Assembly (NCBI GenBank): GCA_001602925.1
Contig: LUZT01000013.1
Location: 1 to 64,000 of the forward strand
Length of the DNA: 64,000 nt
Source of the DNA: Chlorobiales bacterium Clorobi_01
Lineage (GTDB): Bacteria; Bacteroidota; Chlorobiia; Chlorobiales; Chlorobiaceae
Reading direction: 5' to 3'
Shown here: positions 18,990 through 27,203 of the stretch, in pieces
How the letters are laid out: every line of letters begins with the position of its first letter
How positions within the stretch are numbered: position 1 is the stretch's first letter
Translations under genes and position numbers: made by a program
The notes under the pieces: generated by a model
Told to the model about the DNA's origin: nothing
Seen by the model: only the letters and a program-made list of their open reading frames with translations
Database searches by the model: none

Positions 18990-19316
18990 ATGTCCGAAAG
19001 CCGTGCAATGAACAATGATCACTGGCGGGAGCTTGAAGAATGGAGAGGCAAAATCGACGAGATCGACCGGCAGGTAGCTGCCCTCCTGTGCCAGCGTTTG
19101 CAGTTCGCCGGAAATATCAGCTCCGTAAAATCAAGGATGGGAGAGACCGTGCTTCAGCCAGAGCGTGAAAAAGAGGTATTCATCAACGTTCTTGCCCATA
19201 CCGATTCACCCGCGATGAGCCAGGCGCTCGAACGGATCTACCACTCCATTCTCAATGAATCGCGCCTCTTCCAGCAGGAGTGCAAGGATGGTCAGCAGAA
19301 CCATTCCTCCCGATAA
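18990..19316 (+). CDS. Chorismate mutase, AroQ class
   Basis: A 108-residue all-helical protein. The AroQ pattern is EWRGKIDEIDRQVAALLCQR (helix 1), AGNISSVKSRMG (catalytic Arg/Lys positions) and LQPEREKEVFINVL, followed by a helix 3 ending in LNESRLFQQE. It converts chorismate to prephenate for Phe/Tyr synthesis. It is monofunctional, with no fused DAHP synthase or prephenate dehydratase domain. ATG 18990 is used; ATG 19008 is an alternative. It lies 13 bases upstream of mltG. Confidence 0.9.
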   Translation: MSESRAMNNDHWRELEEWRGKIDEIDRQVAALLCQRLQFAGNISSVKSRMGETVLQPEREKEVFINVLAHTDSPAMSQALERIYHSILNESRLFQQECKDGQQNHSSR

Positions 19317-19329
19317 GTCGTAAACCTTG

Positions 19330-20376
19330 ATGCCTCCCAGAAAAGCACCCTTTCGCGCAACCGCACCAAGGGTTACATTGCTGGCCATTGCGGCTGTCGT
19401 GGTGACGCTTTTGTTCATACCCGGCATCAACTCCATGCCGCCGAAGGAAGAGCCTGCCAGGATCGCTGTCCACCGGGGGGAGGGATTCCGCCGCATTGTC
19501 GAAAAGCTGCACGATGCCGGGGTGGTTCGCTTCCGCTGGCCGCTGCTGACCGCCGGGGCGCTTGTTCCGCCGCTGCACAAGATCAAGCCGGGCAGATATA
19601 CCATCTCCGGAAACCACTCGGTCTTTGGCCTGCTGTGGTATCTTCATTCGCGCCCGCAGGACGAAGTGCGGGTCATGATCCCGAACGGCGTCGAGCAGAG
19701 CAAAATCGCCCGGATCATAGCCGCCAACCTCGATATCGACTCGACCGCATTCATTGCAGCCTCACGAGACCCGCGCCTGCTCGCTTCGCTCGGTATCAAA
19801 GGCGAGAGCACCGAAGGCTATCTTTTTCCCGGCACGTATAACTTCGCCTGGGCCAGCACGCCGAAGGAGGTGATCGCCTTTCTCACGAGAAGGTTCCGCG
19901 CGTTCTACTCCGACAGCCTGAAGCAGGAGGCGAAACAGGCGGGCCTCGATGAAAATCAACTGCTCACACTGGCATCGATCGTCGAAGCCGAAACGCCACT
20001 CGATGAGGAAAAACCGGTCATCGCCAGCGTCTATCTGAACCGTCTGAAGAAAAACATGCGTTTGCAGGCTGATCCCACGGTGCAATACGCCATTCCGGGC
20101 GAGAGTCGGCCACTCTACTACAAGGATCTCGCTATCGACTCGCCGTACAACACCTACCGGAACGCAGGACTGCCTCCGGGGCCAATCTGCAATCCCGGCG
20201 CGGCGTCGATTCGCGCGGTGCTGAGTCCGGCGAACACCGGTTACCTGTACTTCGTCGCGACCGGCCAGGGGGGCCACACTTTCGCCACCACGCTTGCCGA
20301 ACATGCCCGGAACGTCCAGCGCTACAGGGCCGCCAGAAAAGAGCAGCAAAAGAACCCCGGCGGAGGCACGCCTTGA
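19330..20376 (+). CDS. mltG: Endolytic murein transglycosylase MltG
   Basis: A 348-residue protein with one N-terminal membrane segment (about residues 17-36) and a periplasmic YceG domain. The catalytic-site block IVEAETPLDEEKPVIASVYLN lies near residue 218, with Glu in the position of the catalytic residue. LQADPTVQYA and SPYNTYRNAGLPPGPICNPG are the other hallmark motifs. MltG cleaves nascent glycan strands and sets their length. A TTG codon at 19327 directly precedes the ATG used. Confidence 0.93.
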   Translation: MPPRKAPFRATAPRVTLLAIAAVVVTLLFIPGINSMPPKEEPARIAVHRGEGFRRIVEKLHDAGVVRFRWPLLTAGALVPPLHKIKPGRYTISGNHSVFGLLWYLHSRPQDEVRVMIPNGVEQSKIARIIAANLDIDSTAFIAASRDPRLLASLGIKGESTEGYLFPGTYNFAWASTPKEVIAFLTRRFRAFYSDSLKQEAKQAGLDENQLLTLASIVEAETPLDEEKPVIASVYLNRLKKNMRLQADPTVQYAIPGESRPLYYKDLAIDSPYNTYRNAGLPPGPICNPGAASIRAVLSPANTGYLYFVATGQGGHTFATTLAEHARNVQRYRAARKEQQKNPGGGTP

Positions 20377-20466
20377 CGAATCGCTCCGGGTATACCGCGG
20401 ATGCCGGATATTATGTATATTCACGCAGGCAAACACTTTTAGTTTCATCAACCAACTTACAGGGAA

Positions 20467-21660
20467 ATGCAGAAAAAGACATTGTCTGACATATCGTTAC
20501 AGGGAAAACGCGTCCTGATGCGAGTCGATTTCAACGTGCCGCTCGACCAGGACAGGAACATCACCGACGAGAAAAGGATCGTGGAGGCACTGCCTTCAAT
20601 CCGCAAGGTCATCGACAATGGCGGCAGGCTGATTCTGATGTCGCACCTCGGAAGACCGAAAGGCAAGGTCAATCCGGCATTCTCCCTCTCACCGGCAGCA
20701 AAGCGCCTCTCCGAGCTGCTTGACTGCCCGGTGACGATGGCTGGTGACTGCATCGGCACCGAGGTGATGCAGCAGGTGCTCGCCCTGCAGGACGGTGACG
20801 TGCTCATGCTCGAAAACCTCCGTTTCCACCCCGAAGAGGAGGCTAATGATCCTGACTTCGCCAGGGAGCTGGCTTCGCTGGGCGAAATCTACGTCAACGA
20901 CGCATTCGGCACGGCGCACCGCGCCCACGCCTCGACCGAGGGCATCACCCACTTCATGCAGACCGCCGTTGCGGGCTACCTCATCGAAAAGGAGCTGCGC
21001 TATCTCGGTACGGCGCTCAACGACGCACAGCGTCCGTTCGTGGCCATTCTCGGCGGCGCGAAGATTTCCGGCAAGATCGACGTGCTCGAAAGCCTCTTCG
21101 AGAAAGTCGATACCGTTCTTGTCGGCGGCGCGATGGTCTTCACCTTCTTCAAGGCTCAGGGCCTCGACGTTGGCAACTCGCTCGTCGAAGAAAACAAGCT
21201 CGAACTGGCTGTTTCCCTGCTTGAAAAAGCCAAAGCGAAAAACGTGCGCTTGCTCCTTCCCGAAGACGTTGTCGTGGCCGGAGAGATTTCCGCCGACGCG
21301 CCTTCGCGTGTCGAACCGGTCAACGCCATCTCCGCAGGCATGATTGGCCTCGACATCGGCCCGGCAACCATCGAAACCTACAGCAAGGAAATTCTCGACG
21401 CGAAAACCGTGCTCTGGAACGGCCCGATGGGTGTGTTCGAGATCGACCAGTTCGCCAGGGGCACCTTCGCCGTCGCCCAGGCGCTTGCCAACGCAACCGC
21501 AGCGGGCGCGATCACCATCATCGGCGGCGGCGACTCGGCGGCGGCCATCGCAAAGGCTGGCCTCTCCGACAAGGTGACGCACGTCTCGACCGGCGGCGGC
21601 GCCAGCCTCGAATTCCTCGAAGGCAAGGAGCTGCCGGGCATCGCAGCCCTGAACGATTAG
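20467..21660 (+). CDS. pgk: Phosphoglycerate kinase
   Basis: The 397-residue glycolytic/gluconeogenic enzyme interconverting 1,3-bisphosphoglycerate plus ADP and 3-phosphoglycerate plus ATP. Family marks are [20 protein letters not shown] near residue 19, MSHLGRPKG near 59, [11 protein letters not shown] near 150, [12 protein letters not shown] near 198 and the C-terminal GGGDSAAAI nucleotide loop near 355. Full length with no defects. It lies about 90 bases after mltG and is followed by a long inverted repeat. Confidence 0.97.
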   Translation: MQKKTLSDISLQGKRVLMRVDFNVPLDQDRNITDEKRIVEALPSIRKVIDNGGRLILMSHLGRPKGKVNPAFSLSPAAKRLSELLDCPVTMAGDCIGTEVMQQVLALQDGDVLMLENLRFHPEEEANDPDFARELASLGEIYVNDAFGTAHRAHASTEGITHFMQTAVAGYLIEKELRYLGTALNDAQRPFVAILGGAKISGKIDVLESLFEKVDTVLVGGAMVFTFFKAQGLDVGNSLVEENKLELAVSLLEKAKAKNVRLLLPEDVVVAGEISADAPSRVEPVNAISAGMIGLDIGPATIETYSKEILDAKTVLWNGPMGVFEIDQFARGTFAVAQALANATAAGAITIIGGGDSAAAIAKAGLSDKVTHVSTGGGASLEFLEGKELPGIAALND

Positions 21661-21716
21661 ACCCTGACGAGCATTGATCGTCACGCAAGCGATTTCCGAA
21701 CCGTATGAACAATCAT

Positions 21717-21770
21717 GGGCGCGTCTGAAAAACGGCTCGACACCGGTCTGCATGTTTTCCAGACGCGCCC
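21717..21770 (+). terminator. Long hairpin after pgk
   Basis: GGGCGCGTCTGAAAAAC (21717-21733) pairs with GTTTTCCAGACGCGCCC (21754-21770) with one mismatch around a 20-base loop. No T-run follows (TCATTGCAAACTC), so it is not a classical intrinsic terminator. It ends 19 bases before the rhomboid start and may terminate, stabilise or regulate. Confidence 0.5.
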
Positions 21771-21789
21771 TCATTGCAAACTCTGCTGA

Positions 21790-22617
21790 ATGACCCGATA
21801 CGACCAGCCATACTCGCCCGGCGGCTTCCAGGTGATGCCGCCGGCCATCAAGGCGATCATCATCACCAATGTGATTGTGTTCCTCTTCCAGAACAGCGCT
21901 TTCGGCCCTACCCTCGCAACATTCGGCGCACTCTGGCCAGTGGGTTCACATAATCCGGCCGGATACTCTTTTCAAATCTGGCAACCCATCACCTATCTCT
22001 TTCTGCACGGCAGCTTTGCGCACATCTTTTTCAACATGTTCGCGCTCTGGATGTTCGGCGTTGAAATCGAAAACTACTGGGGCACCAGAAACTTCGTCAG
22101 TTTCTATTTCACCTGTGGCATTGGCGCCGCGCTCATCAATCTGCTGGCGACCTATGGCAGCCCCTACCCGACCATTGGCGCCTCCGGAGCCATTTTCGGC
22201 GTGCTGCTCGCGTTCGGCATGATGTTCCCCGACCGCTACATCTACCTCTATTTCCTCCTACCGGTCAAAACAAAGTACTTCGTGGCCGGTTACGCCCTGA
22301 TCGAGTTCATCTCGGGCCTCGGCAACCGGACGATGGGCAGCGGCAGCGACATCGCCCATTTCGCCCATCTTGGCGGTATGCTTTTCGGCTATATCTACAT
22401 CGTGATCCGGCGGAATGAATGGACGATCAAGCGGATGTTCCGGAACTTCTCTCTGCCAAAAAAAACGAAAGGGCCGGTTCTCTGGCAAGGCGGCGGCAAG
22501 GATGACGATACCTCCGAAGCCGAGATCGACCGGATTCTCGACAAGATTTCGAGCAGGGGTTACGACTCCCTGACGGCGGAGGAAAAACGCAAATTACTCA
22601 AGGCAGGCAAACGCTGA
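21790..22617 (+). CDS. Rhomboid-family intramembrane serine protease
   Basis: A 275-residue membrane protein with six hydrophobic segments and the rhomboid catalytic dyad: Ser132 in GASGAIFG and His193 in HFAHLGGMLFG. The oxyanion-side residues are in HGSFAHIFFNM (His78/Asn82 region), and WMFG precedes the next segment. It cleaves transmembrane substrates within the bilayer. A soluble charged C-terminal extension of about 55 residues ends in a motif (ILDKISSRGYDSLTAEEKRK) common to many bacterial rhomboids. Confidence 0.94.
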   Translation: MTRYDQPYSPGGFQVMPPAIKAIIITNVIVFLFQNSAFGPTLATFGALWPVGSHNPAGYSFQIWQPITYLFLHGSFAHIFFNMFALWMFGVEIENYWGTRNFVSFYFTCGIGAALINLLATYGSPYPTIGASGAIFGVLLAFGMMFPDRYIYLYFLLPVKTKYFVAGYALIEFISGLGNRTMGSGSDIAHFAHLGGMLFGYIYIVIRRNEWTIKRMFRNFSLPKKTKGPVLWQGGGKDDDTSEAEIDRILDKISSRGYDSLTAEEKRKLLKAGKR

Positions 22618-22659
22618 TCCTCCGGCGGCGCACCCCTGCACGATACGCACCACTCCGGC

Positions 22660-23136
22660 ATGAAAAGCAAAAAGGAAGGCCGCATTTTCGAGCGCGCCCG
22701 CAAGGCCGCCGAAGAGACCCTGCGCGACCCTGAAAAAATCAGGAATGTCATCGACACCGCTCTGCACATGGTTGGCAGCGCGAGCACCTCATCGCCATTC
22801 GGCGAGCTGACCGACAAGTTCCAGGCAATCATCAGGCTTGTTCGTGCCTACGTCAATCGCCAGTACCGGGTTGTGCCCTGGCAAACCGTCATTCTCGCCG
22901 TCGCGGCGCTTCTCTACTTCATCAACCCGTTCGACGCGATTGCCGACTTTCTCCCGCTGGTCGGCTTCTTCGACGACGCCGCCGTGCTCACTGCCGTGCT
23001 CGCCTCGATCAACCACGACCTCAACGAGTTTCTCGACTGGGAAAAAATGACCGCCCAAAACTCGGGAGAGCCAATTCCAAGAGTGGTCGATGCCGATTTT
23101 GAAGAGGTGAAGGAAGAGGAAGAGCCTGCTTCCTAA
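22660..23136 (+). CDS. YkvA/DUF1232-family membrane protein
   Basis: A 158-residue protein. Its centre has a hydrophobic pair of segments around the DUF1232 signature INPFDAIADFLPLVGFFDDA, near residues 88-107. The N-terminus is charged and helical (FERARKAAEETLRDPEKI); the C-terminus is acidic. Function of the family is unknown. It lies 42 bases downstream of the rhomboid gene on the same strand and could be co-transcribed. Confidence 0.88.
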   Translation: MKSKKEGRIFERARKAAEETLRDPEKIRNVIDTALHMVGSASTSSPFGELTDKFQAIIRLVRAYVNRQYRVVPWQTVILAVAALLYFINPFDAIADFLPLVGFFDDAAVLTAVLASINHDLNEFLDWEKMTAQNSGEPIPRVVDADFEEVKEEEEPAS

Positions 23137-23199
23137 AAAAGACGCATTCTTCCTGCGGACAGCATGGACGGCAGTCCGTGATCGCCAATCGGAAAAGCC

Positions 23200-23718
23200 A
23201 TGCGGCAACCAGCTCTGATTCATGCCATCAAGGCTGATATTACCACGCTGAAGGTCAATGCCATTGTCAATGCAGCAAATTCCTCCTTGTTTGGTGGCGG
23301 GGGCGTAGACGGGGCGATTCACCGGGCGGCGGGACCGGAGCTGCTCGATGCTTGCCGCGCGCTCGGCGGCTGCCGAACCGGCGAGGCGAAAATCACGAAA
23401 GGCTACCGGCTGCCCGCAAAGTTTGTCATTCACACCGTCGGCCCGGTCTGGCGCGGCGGCAACCACAGCGAAGCTGAACTCCTCGCCTCATGCTACCGCA
23501 ACTCGCTGAAGCTCGCCGCCGAGCACCACTGCCGCACCATCGCCTTCCCATCCATCAGCGCCGGCATCTACGGCTATCCCATCGAACAGGCCGCTGCCAT
23601 CGCCATCACGACAGTGCGCGAAATGCTCGCGGACGAAAGGGGTATCGAAAAGGTAATCTTCTGCTGCTTTTCAGACCGTGATCTCGACGTTTATCGCAAA
23701 GTTTTGTCAGAGAAATAA
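23200..23718 (+). CDS. Macrodomain protein (ADP-ribose / O-acetyl-ADP-ribose hydrolase type)
   Basis: A 172-residue single macrodomain. Key blocks are [28 protein letters not shown] (given in two parts: [16 protein letters not shown] near residue 24, then AIHRAAG), [15 protein letters not shown] near 65 and [17 protein letters not shown] near 112. The Asn and Asp residues match the MacroD/YmdB class, which removes ADP-ribose or hydrolyses O-acetyl-ADP-ribose. GC content is host-like. It lies just upstream of the ATPase pair but is separated from it by the operator region. Confidence 0.94.
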   Translation: MRQPALIHAIKADITTLKVNAIVNAANSSLFGGGGVDGAIHRAAGPELLDACRALGGCRTGEAKITKGYRLPAKFVIHTVGPVWRGGNHSEAELLASCYRNSLKLAAEHHCRTIAFPSISAGIYGYPIEQAAAIAITTVREMLADERGIEKVIFCCFSDRDLDVYRKVLSEK

Positions 23719-23810
23719 CTCCTTCTCGTCAAGTTGCCCTTTCAGGCACTCCGTATTCACTCAGTTTGATACTCTTCTTCCGCGTTGCGAGATGTCGTTT
23801 TATGATTGTT

Positions 23811-23880
23811 GCCAGCAATTTTGTTGGATGCTTGTGTTTTTGTATAATGCCAGCAAAAGTGTTGGCAATTTAATTGTTGG
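23811..23880 (+). promoter_or_regulatory. Promoter bracketed by two operator-like palindromes
   Basis: A perfect TATAAT lies at 23843-23848. A palindrome GCCAGCA-N4-TGTTGG occurs twice: GCCAGCA 23811-23817 with TGTTGGA 23822-23828, and GCCAGCA 23849-23855 with TGTTGGC 23860-23866. The copies are 38 bases apart. The first overlaps the -35 position; the second starts directly after the -10 box. A further half-site TTGTTGG is at 23874-23880. The layout suggests repression of the ATPase pair beginning at 23904. Confidence 0.65.
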
Positions 23881-23903
23881 TGTGGAAGTACTGGAGAAAG
23901 CTC

Positions 23904-25142
23904 ATGACAAGAAAACTCAGGCAGGCTCAGGGGAACTGGGTCGATGGCGACCGGTTCTGGGGGCGCGAAGGTGACATCAGGATTCTGACCCAAATGATCG
24001 ATGACGGGGCGCACATTTCGCTGGTTGCCCAGCGGCGGATGGGCAAGACCAGCCTTATGAAGGAGTTGGCTCGACTGTTGAGCAACAGGTATGTCTGCCT
24101 GTACCTCGATTTGCAAAAGGAGTCAGTTCCGGCAGATGCCATTGCGGAACTTGCATTGGTGCTCAAACCACACAAGTCTTTATGGGAAAAGGGCCTTGGT
24201 TTGTTTGCCAATGCTCTGAAAACTGTTGTCGGCAGTCTTGAAGAAGTCAGCTATGCGGATATTGGCATCAAGCTGCGGGCTGGTCTCGATTCTGGCAACT
24301 GGATAGAAAAGGGCGATGCGTTATTCAGAATTCTTTCGAAATCGGAAAAGCCGGTGCTGCTCATGATCGACGAGTTGCCACTGATGGTGAATCGCATGTT
24401 GCGCGAGGGCGGTGAAGGAATAACGCAAGAAAATATCCGACAGGTTGACCGTTTCATGTCGTGGCTTCGCAAAAACAGTATCGAGCATCAGGGCAAGGTT
24501 CGGATCATGCTTTCCGGTAGCATCGGGCTGGAGCCGGTGCTACATCAGGCCGGATTAAGCGCAGTCATCAACAATTACCAGCCATACGATCTGAAACCTT
24601 GGAATGATGAAACGGCTGTCGGATGCCTCAGAGCGTTGGCAAATCATGAAGAGGTCATCTTCGAGGAAAATGCGGAACTGGCGATGGTTGAAAAGCTTGG
24701 TTGCTGTATTCCGCATCACGTCCAGATTTTTTTCGCGTGTGTTCACAAATTCTGCGTCTATCGAGATGATATGCGCTTGACGGTTGCCGAGGTGAACGAG
24801 TTGTACGAAACGGAGATGCTCGGGCTTCGGGGACACGCGGAGCTAACGCATTACGAGGAGCGTCTTTCGATGTACTTCGAGAAAGATCGCTTGCCGTTGG
24901 TGAAAGCTATACTAACTGAAACATCGGTGTCCGGCATATTGACCGCCCCAGTGATTCTGGTGCTTCGCGAGGAGTATGCTTCGTCAGAAAGCTGTCCGGA
25001 TGAAGCGCTTGCCGAAATGCTGCGGATTCTCCAGCATGACGGCTATCTAAGGAAGAAATGTGACGGCTATGTCTATGAATCGAACCTGCTCAGGGACTGG
25101 TGGAAAAAAGCGCATGAAGAGTTTTATACAAGGAGGAAATAA
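23904..25142 (+). CDS. P-loop ATPase, archaeal ATPase / ORC-like type
   Basis: A 412-residue protein. Walker A is AQRRMGKTS (residues 42-50), preceded by FWGRE, the arginine-containing box typical of archaeal-type (ORC/Cdc6-like, ATPase_2) proteins. Walker B is PVLLMIDELP near 151-160, and VRIMLSGSIG near 198 acts as sensor-1. The C-terminal ~120 residues look like a winged-helix region (LAEMLRILQHDGYLRKKCDG). Such ATPases occur in mobile or defence-associated loci, but function is unknown. ATG 23904 has GGAGA a few bases upstream. Only 3 bases separate it from the second ATPase, so they form a pair. Confidence 0.82.
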   Translation: MTRKLRQAQGNWVDGDRFWGREGDIRILTQMIDDGAHISLVAQRRMGKTSLMKELARLLSNRYVCLYLDLQKESVPADAIAELALVLKPHKSLWEKGLGLFANALKTVVGSLEEVSYADIGIKLRAGLDSGNWIEKGDALFRILSKSEKPVLLMIDELPLMVNRMLREGGEGITQENIRQVDRFMSWLRKNSIEHQGKVRIMLSGSIGLEPVLHQAGLSAVINNYQPYDLKPWNDETAVGCLRALANHEEVIFEENAELAMVEKLGCCIPHHVQIFFACVHKFCVYRDDMRLTVAEVNELYETEMLGLRGHAELTHYEERLSMYFEKDRLPLVKAILTETSVSGILTAPVILVLREEYASSESCPDEALAEMLRILQHDGYLRKKCDGYVYESNLLRDWWKKAHEEFYTRRK

Positions 25143-25145
25143 GCG

Positions 25146-26951
25146 ATGGTAAGGCAGTTCGTGAAATACAATCCGGCATTTCTCGAAAGCGAAAAGCTTG
25201 TCGAGAATTTCGTGGTCAGGCAGACGGATTTGCAGATGATCATCAAAATCGTTCGCGAAAATACGGCAGCCTCGAACCAGCATGTGCTGGTGATCGGCCC
25301 GCGTGGCAGCGGCAAAACGACGCTTGTGCGGCGCGTCTCCGCTGAGATCGTGCGTGACGAAGCGCTGGGCAATGCGTGGTATCCGCTCGTGTTCGCCGAA
25401 GAGAGTTACAACGCCCTTTCGGCTGCCGATTTCTGGCTTGAATCGCTGTTTCATCTCGCCGAGCAGACCCGTGATCCGCAACGGATGGAGTCGTACCACG
25501 AACTGCGCCGCGATCCCGACGAGAAACGTCTCGCCCAGCGAGCGCTTGGCCAGTTGCTCGATTATGCCGACAGCATCGGCAAGCGCATTCTACTCATCGT
25601 GGAGAATCTCGACATGCTGCTCTCCGAATTCTCCAGCGAGACCGAAGCCTGGGCTTTGAGACACACGCTTATGAACGAACCGCGCCTCATGCTGCTGGCC
25701 ACAGCGACGGCGCGATTCGAGCAGATTGATCATCCCGCAAAGGCAATGTTCGAGATGTTCCGGATTCACGATCTGAGGCCGCTGAACGACGAAGAGTGCA
25801 ACACGATTTGGTCTCTCATTACCGGTGCGCCCTTGCCGGGCTTGCAGATTCGCCCGATCAGAATCCTGACCGGAGGCAACGCGCGTCTGATCGCGCTGGT
25901 CGCGCGGTTTGGAGAGAAGCGCTCATTTCGTGATCTGCTCGAAAACCTGATCGACCTGATCGACGAGCACACCGACTATTTCAAAAGCCACCTCGACAAC
26001 ATGGCCCCGATGGAGCGCAAGGTCTATCTCTCGCTTGCGGAGTTGTGGAAACAATCGAGCGCAAAAGAAATCGCCGAGGTCGCCCGACTCGACGTCAACA
26101 CGACCAGCGCGTTTCTGAAACGCCTTGCCAGCAAGGGAAAGGTAGTTGTCGAGAACGAAGGAAAGCGGAAGAAGTGGTACTTGATTTCGGAAGGAATTTA
26201 CAACATCTACTACCTCATGCGCCGGAGGGGAGGGCCATCGACGAGGGTCAAGGCTGCGGTGCGGTTCATGGTTGGATTGTATGAGCCAGTCGCAGCGGCG
26301 AAGCTGGTGCTGGATGAATTGAATGGGCTTCCGCCGGATCAATGCAGGGATCATGTCTTTGCACTTGCTGAGATATTAAGGTTGGTTACCGAGGATCAGC
26401 GCATTAAAATTGCAAGTTTATTATCTAATGGTGTATTAGAATCACCTTATCTTGACAGTTTTCTTAGGGAAGAAATGCTTCGCTATCGTGCATACTCTAT
26501 GGAAAAATTTAATAATGTTATAAGGGCAATTGAAGCAGCCGATCAGCTGATTGCATATCATTACGTGTTAATTGATACTAATCCAGAAATGGCTCAGAAA
26601 ATCAAAGATTTTCTGAGAATGTTTTTTGATGCGCTCTCCCGTTATGCGTTAGTATTAACAAAGTGGTTTGTAGTTCTTGGTGATCATGATGAGGAGACTA
26701 TGAAACAAGCGACAGAATTATTTATAGTTTTAGCAGCTCAAGAACATGCTAAGCAAACATTGCAAATTTTAGTGGATTCACCCGCAGCGCAACATCTCGA
26801 ACCGCTGATTGCAGGCTTGCGGCTCTATTGCGGGCAAGAGGTTCGCACGGCTCCGGAGATTCTCGAAGTGGCGAAGGATGTGGTGAAGCGGATCGAGGCG
26901 CGGAAGCGGGAGATCGAGATTGCGAAAAGTTCGTCATCTGAGGGGCAGTGA
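25146..26951 (+). CDS. Second P-loop ATPase (ORC/STAND-like) with winged-helix domain
   Basis: A 601-residue protein. Walker A GPRGSGKT is at residues 51-58 and the Walker B-like strand is RILLIVENLDMLL near 149-161. A winged-helix DNA-binding-like segment lies near 285-345 (MERKVYLSLAELW, SAKEIAEVARLDVNTTSAFL). The C-terminal ~250 residues are helical, like a repeat or sensor domain. Within that part, about 26370-26785 is strikingly AT-rich: 28% GC in 26401-26460 and about 37-38% in 26521-26580 and 26641-26700, against 68% in 25321-25380 and 60% in 26821-26880. The gene therefore looks mosaic. It probably works with the preceding ATPase; the activity is unknown. Confidence 0.8.
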   Translation: MVRQFVKYNPAFLESEKLVENFVVRQTDLQMIIKIVRENTAASNQHVLVIGPRGSGKTTLVRRVSAEIVRDEALGNAWYPLVFAEESYNALSAADFWLESLFHLAEQTRDPQRMESYHELRRDPDEKRLAQRALGQLLDYADSIGKRILLIVENLDMLLSEFSSETEAWALRHTLMNEPRLMLLATATARFEQIDHPAKAMFEMFRIHDLRPLNDEECNTIWSLITGAPLPGLQIRPIRILTGGNARLIALVARFGEKRSFRDLLENLIDLIDEHTDYFKSHLDNMAPMERKVYLSLAELWKQSSAKEIAEVARLDVNTTSAFLKRLASKGKVVVENEGKRKKWYLISEGIYNIYYLMRRRGGPSTRVKAAVRFMVGLYEPVAAAKLVLDELNGLPPDQCRDHVFALAEILRLVTEDQRIKIASLLSNGVLESPYLDSFLREEMLRYRAYSMEKFNNVIRAIEAADQLIAYHYVLIDTNPEMAQKIKDFLRMFFDALSRYALVLTKWFVVLGDHDEETMKQATELFIVLAAQEHAKQTLQILVDSPAAQHLEPLIAGLRLYCGQEVRTAPEILEVAKDVVKRIEARKREIEIAKSSSSEGQ

Positions 26952-27170
26952 AGAGGGGGATATGGTCTGTCATAATTTTGTTACATTTTTTAATTGCAAA
27001 GACAACTCTATGTCATAATGTCGATTACTCACTCATATCACGCTCGGGAGAAGATGGATCGCAGCAGGGAACGCCTTGACAATCATAGTGGTTTTCGTTA
27101 CATTGACGCCAATAATACCTGCCACGCTACCCATCTGAACAGCGCACCCGGGCAGGTTTTCGCATGTTCG

Positions 27171-27203
27171 TTGGCCTTCGCTCAAATTCGAGACGAAGGC
27201 CAA
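27171..27203 (+). promoter_or_regulatory. Hairpin covering the ribosome-binding site and start of the Abi_2 gene
   Basis: TTGGCCTTCG (27171-27180) pairs perfectly with CGAAGGCCAA (27194-27203). The stem extends inward by CTC/GAG past a one-base bulge. The right arm contains the GAAGG ribosome-binding-like sequence and ends on the A of the ATG at 27203. Folding would hide the start signal, suggesting translational control. Confidence 0.55.

Noticed and set aside
23766-23903. Attachment site or integrase-linked boundary upstream of the ATPase pair
   Set aside because: The repeated motif is palindromic and placed around a promoter, which fits operators better; no integrase gene or matching direct repeat was found downstream.
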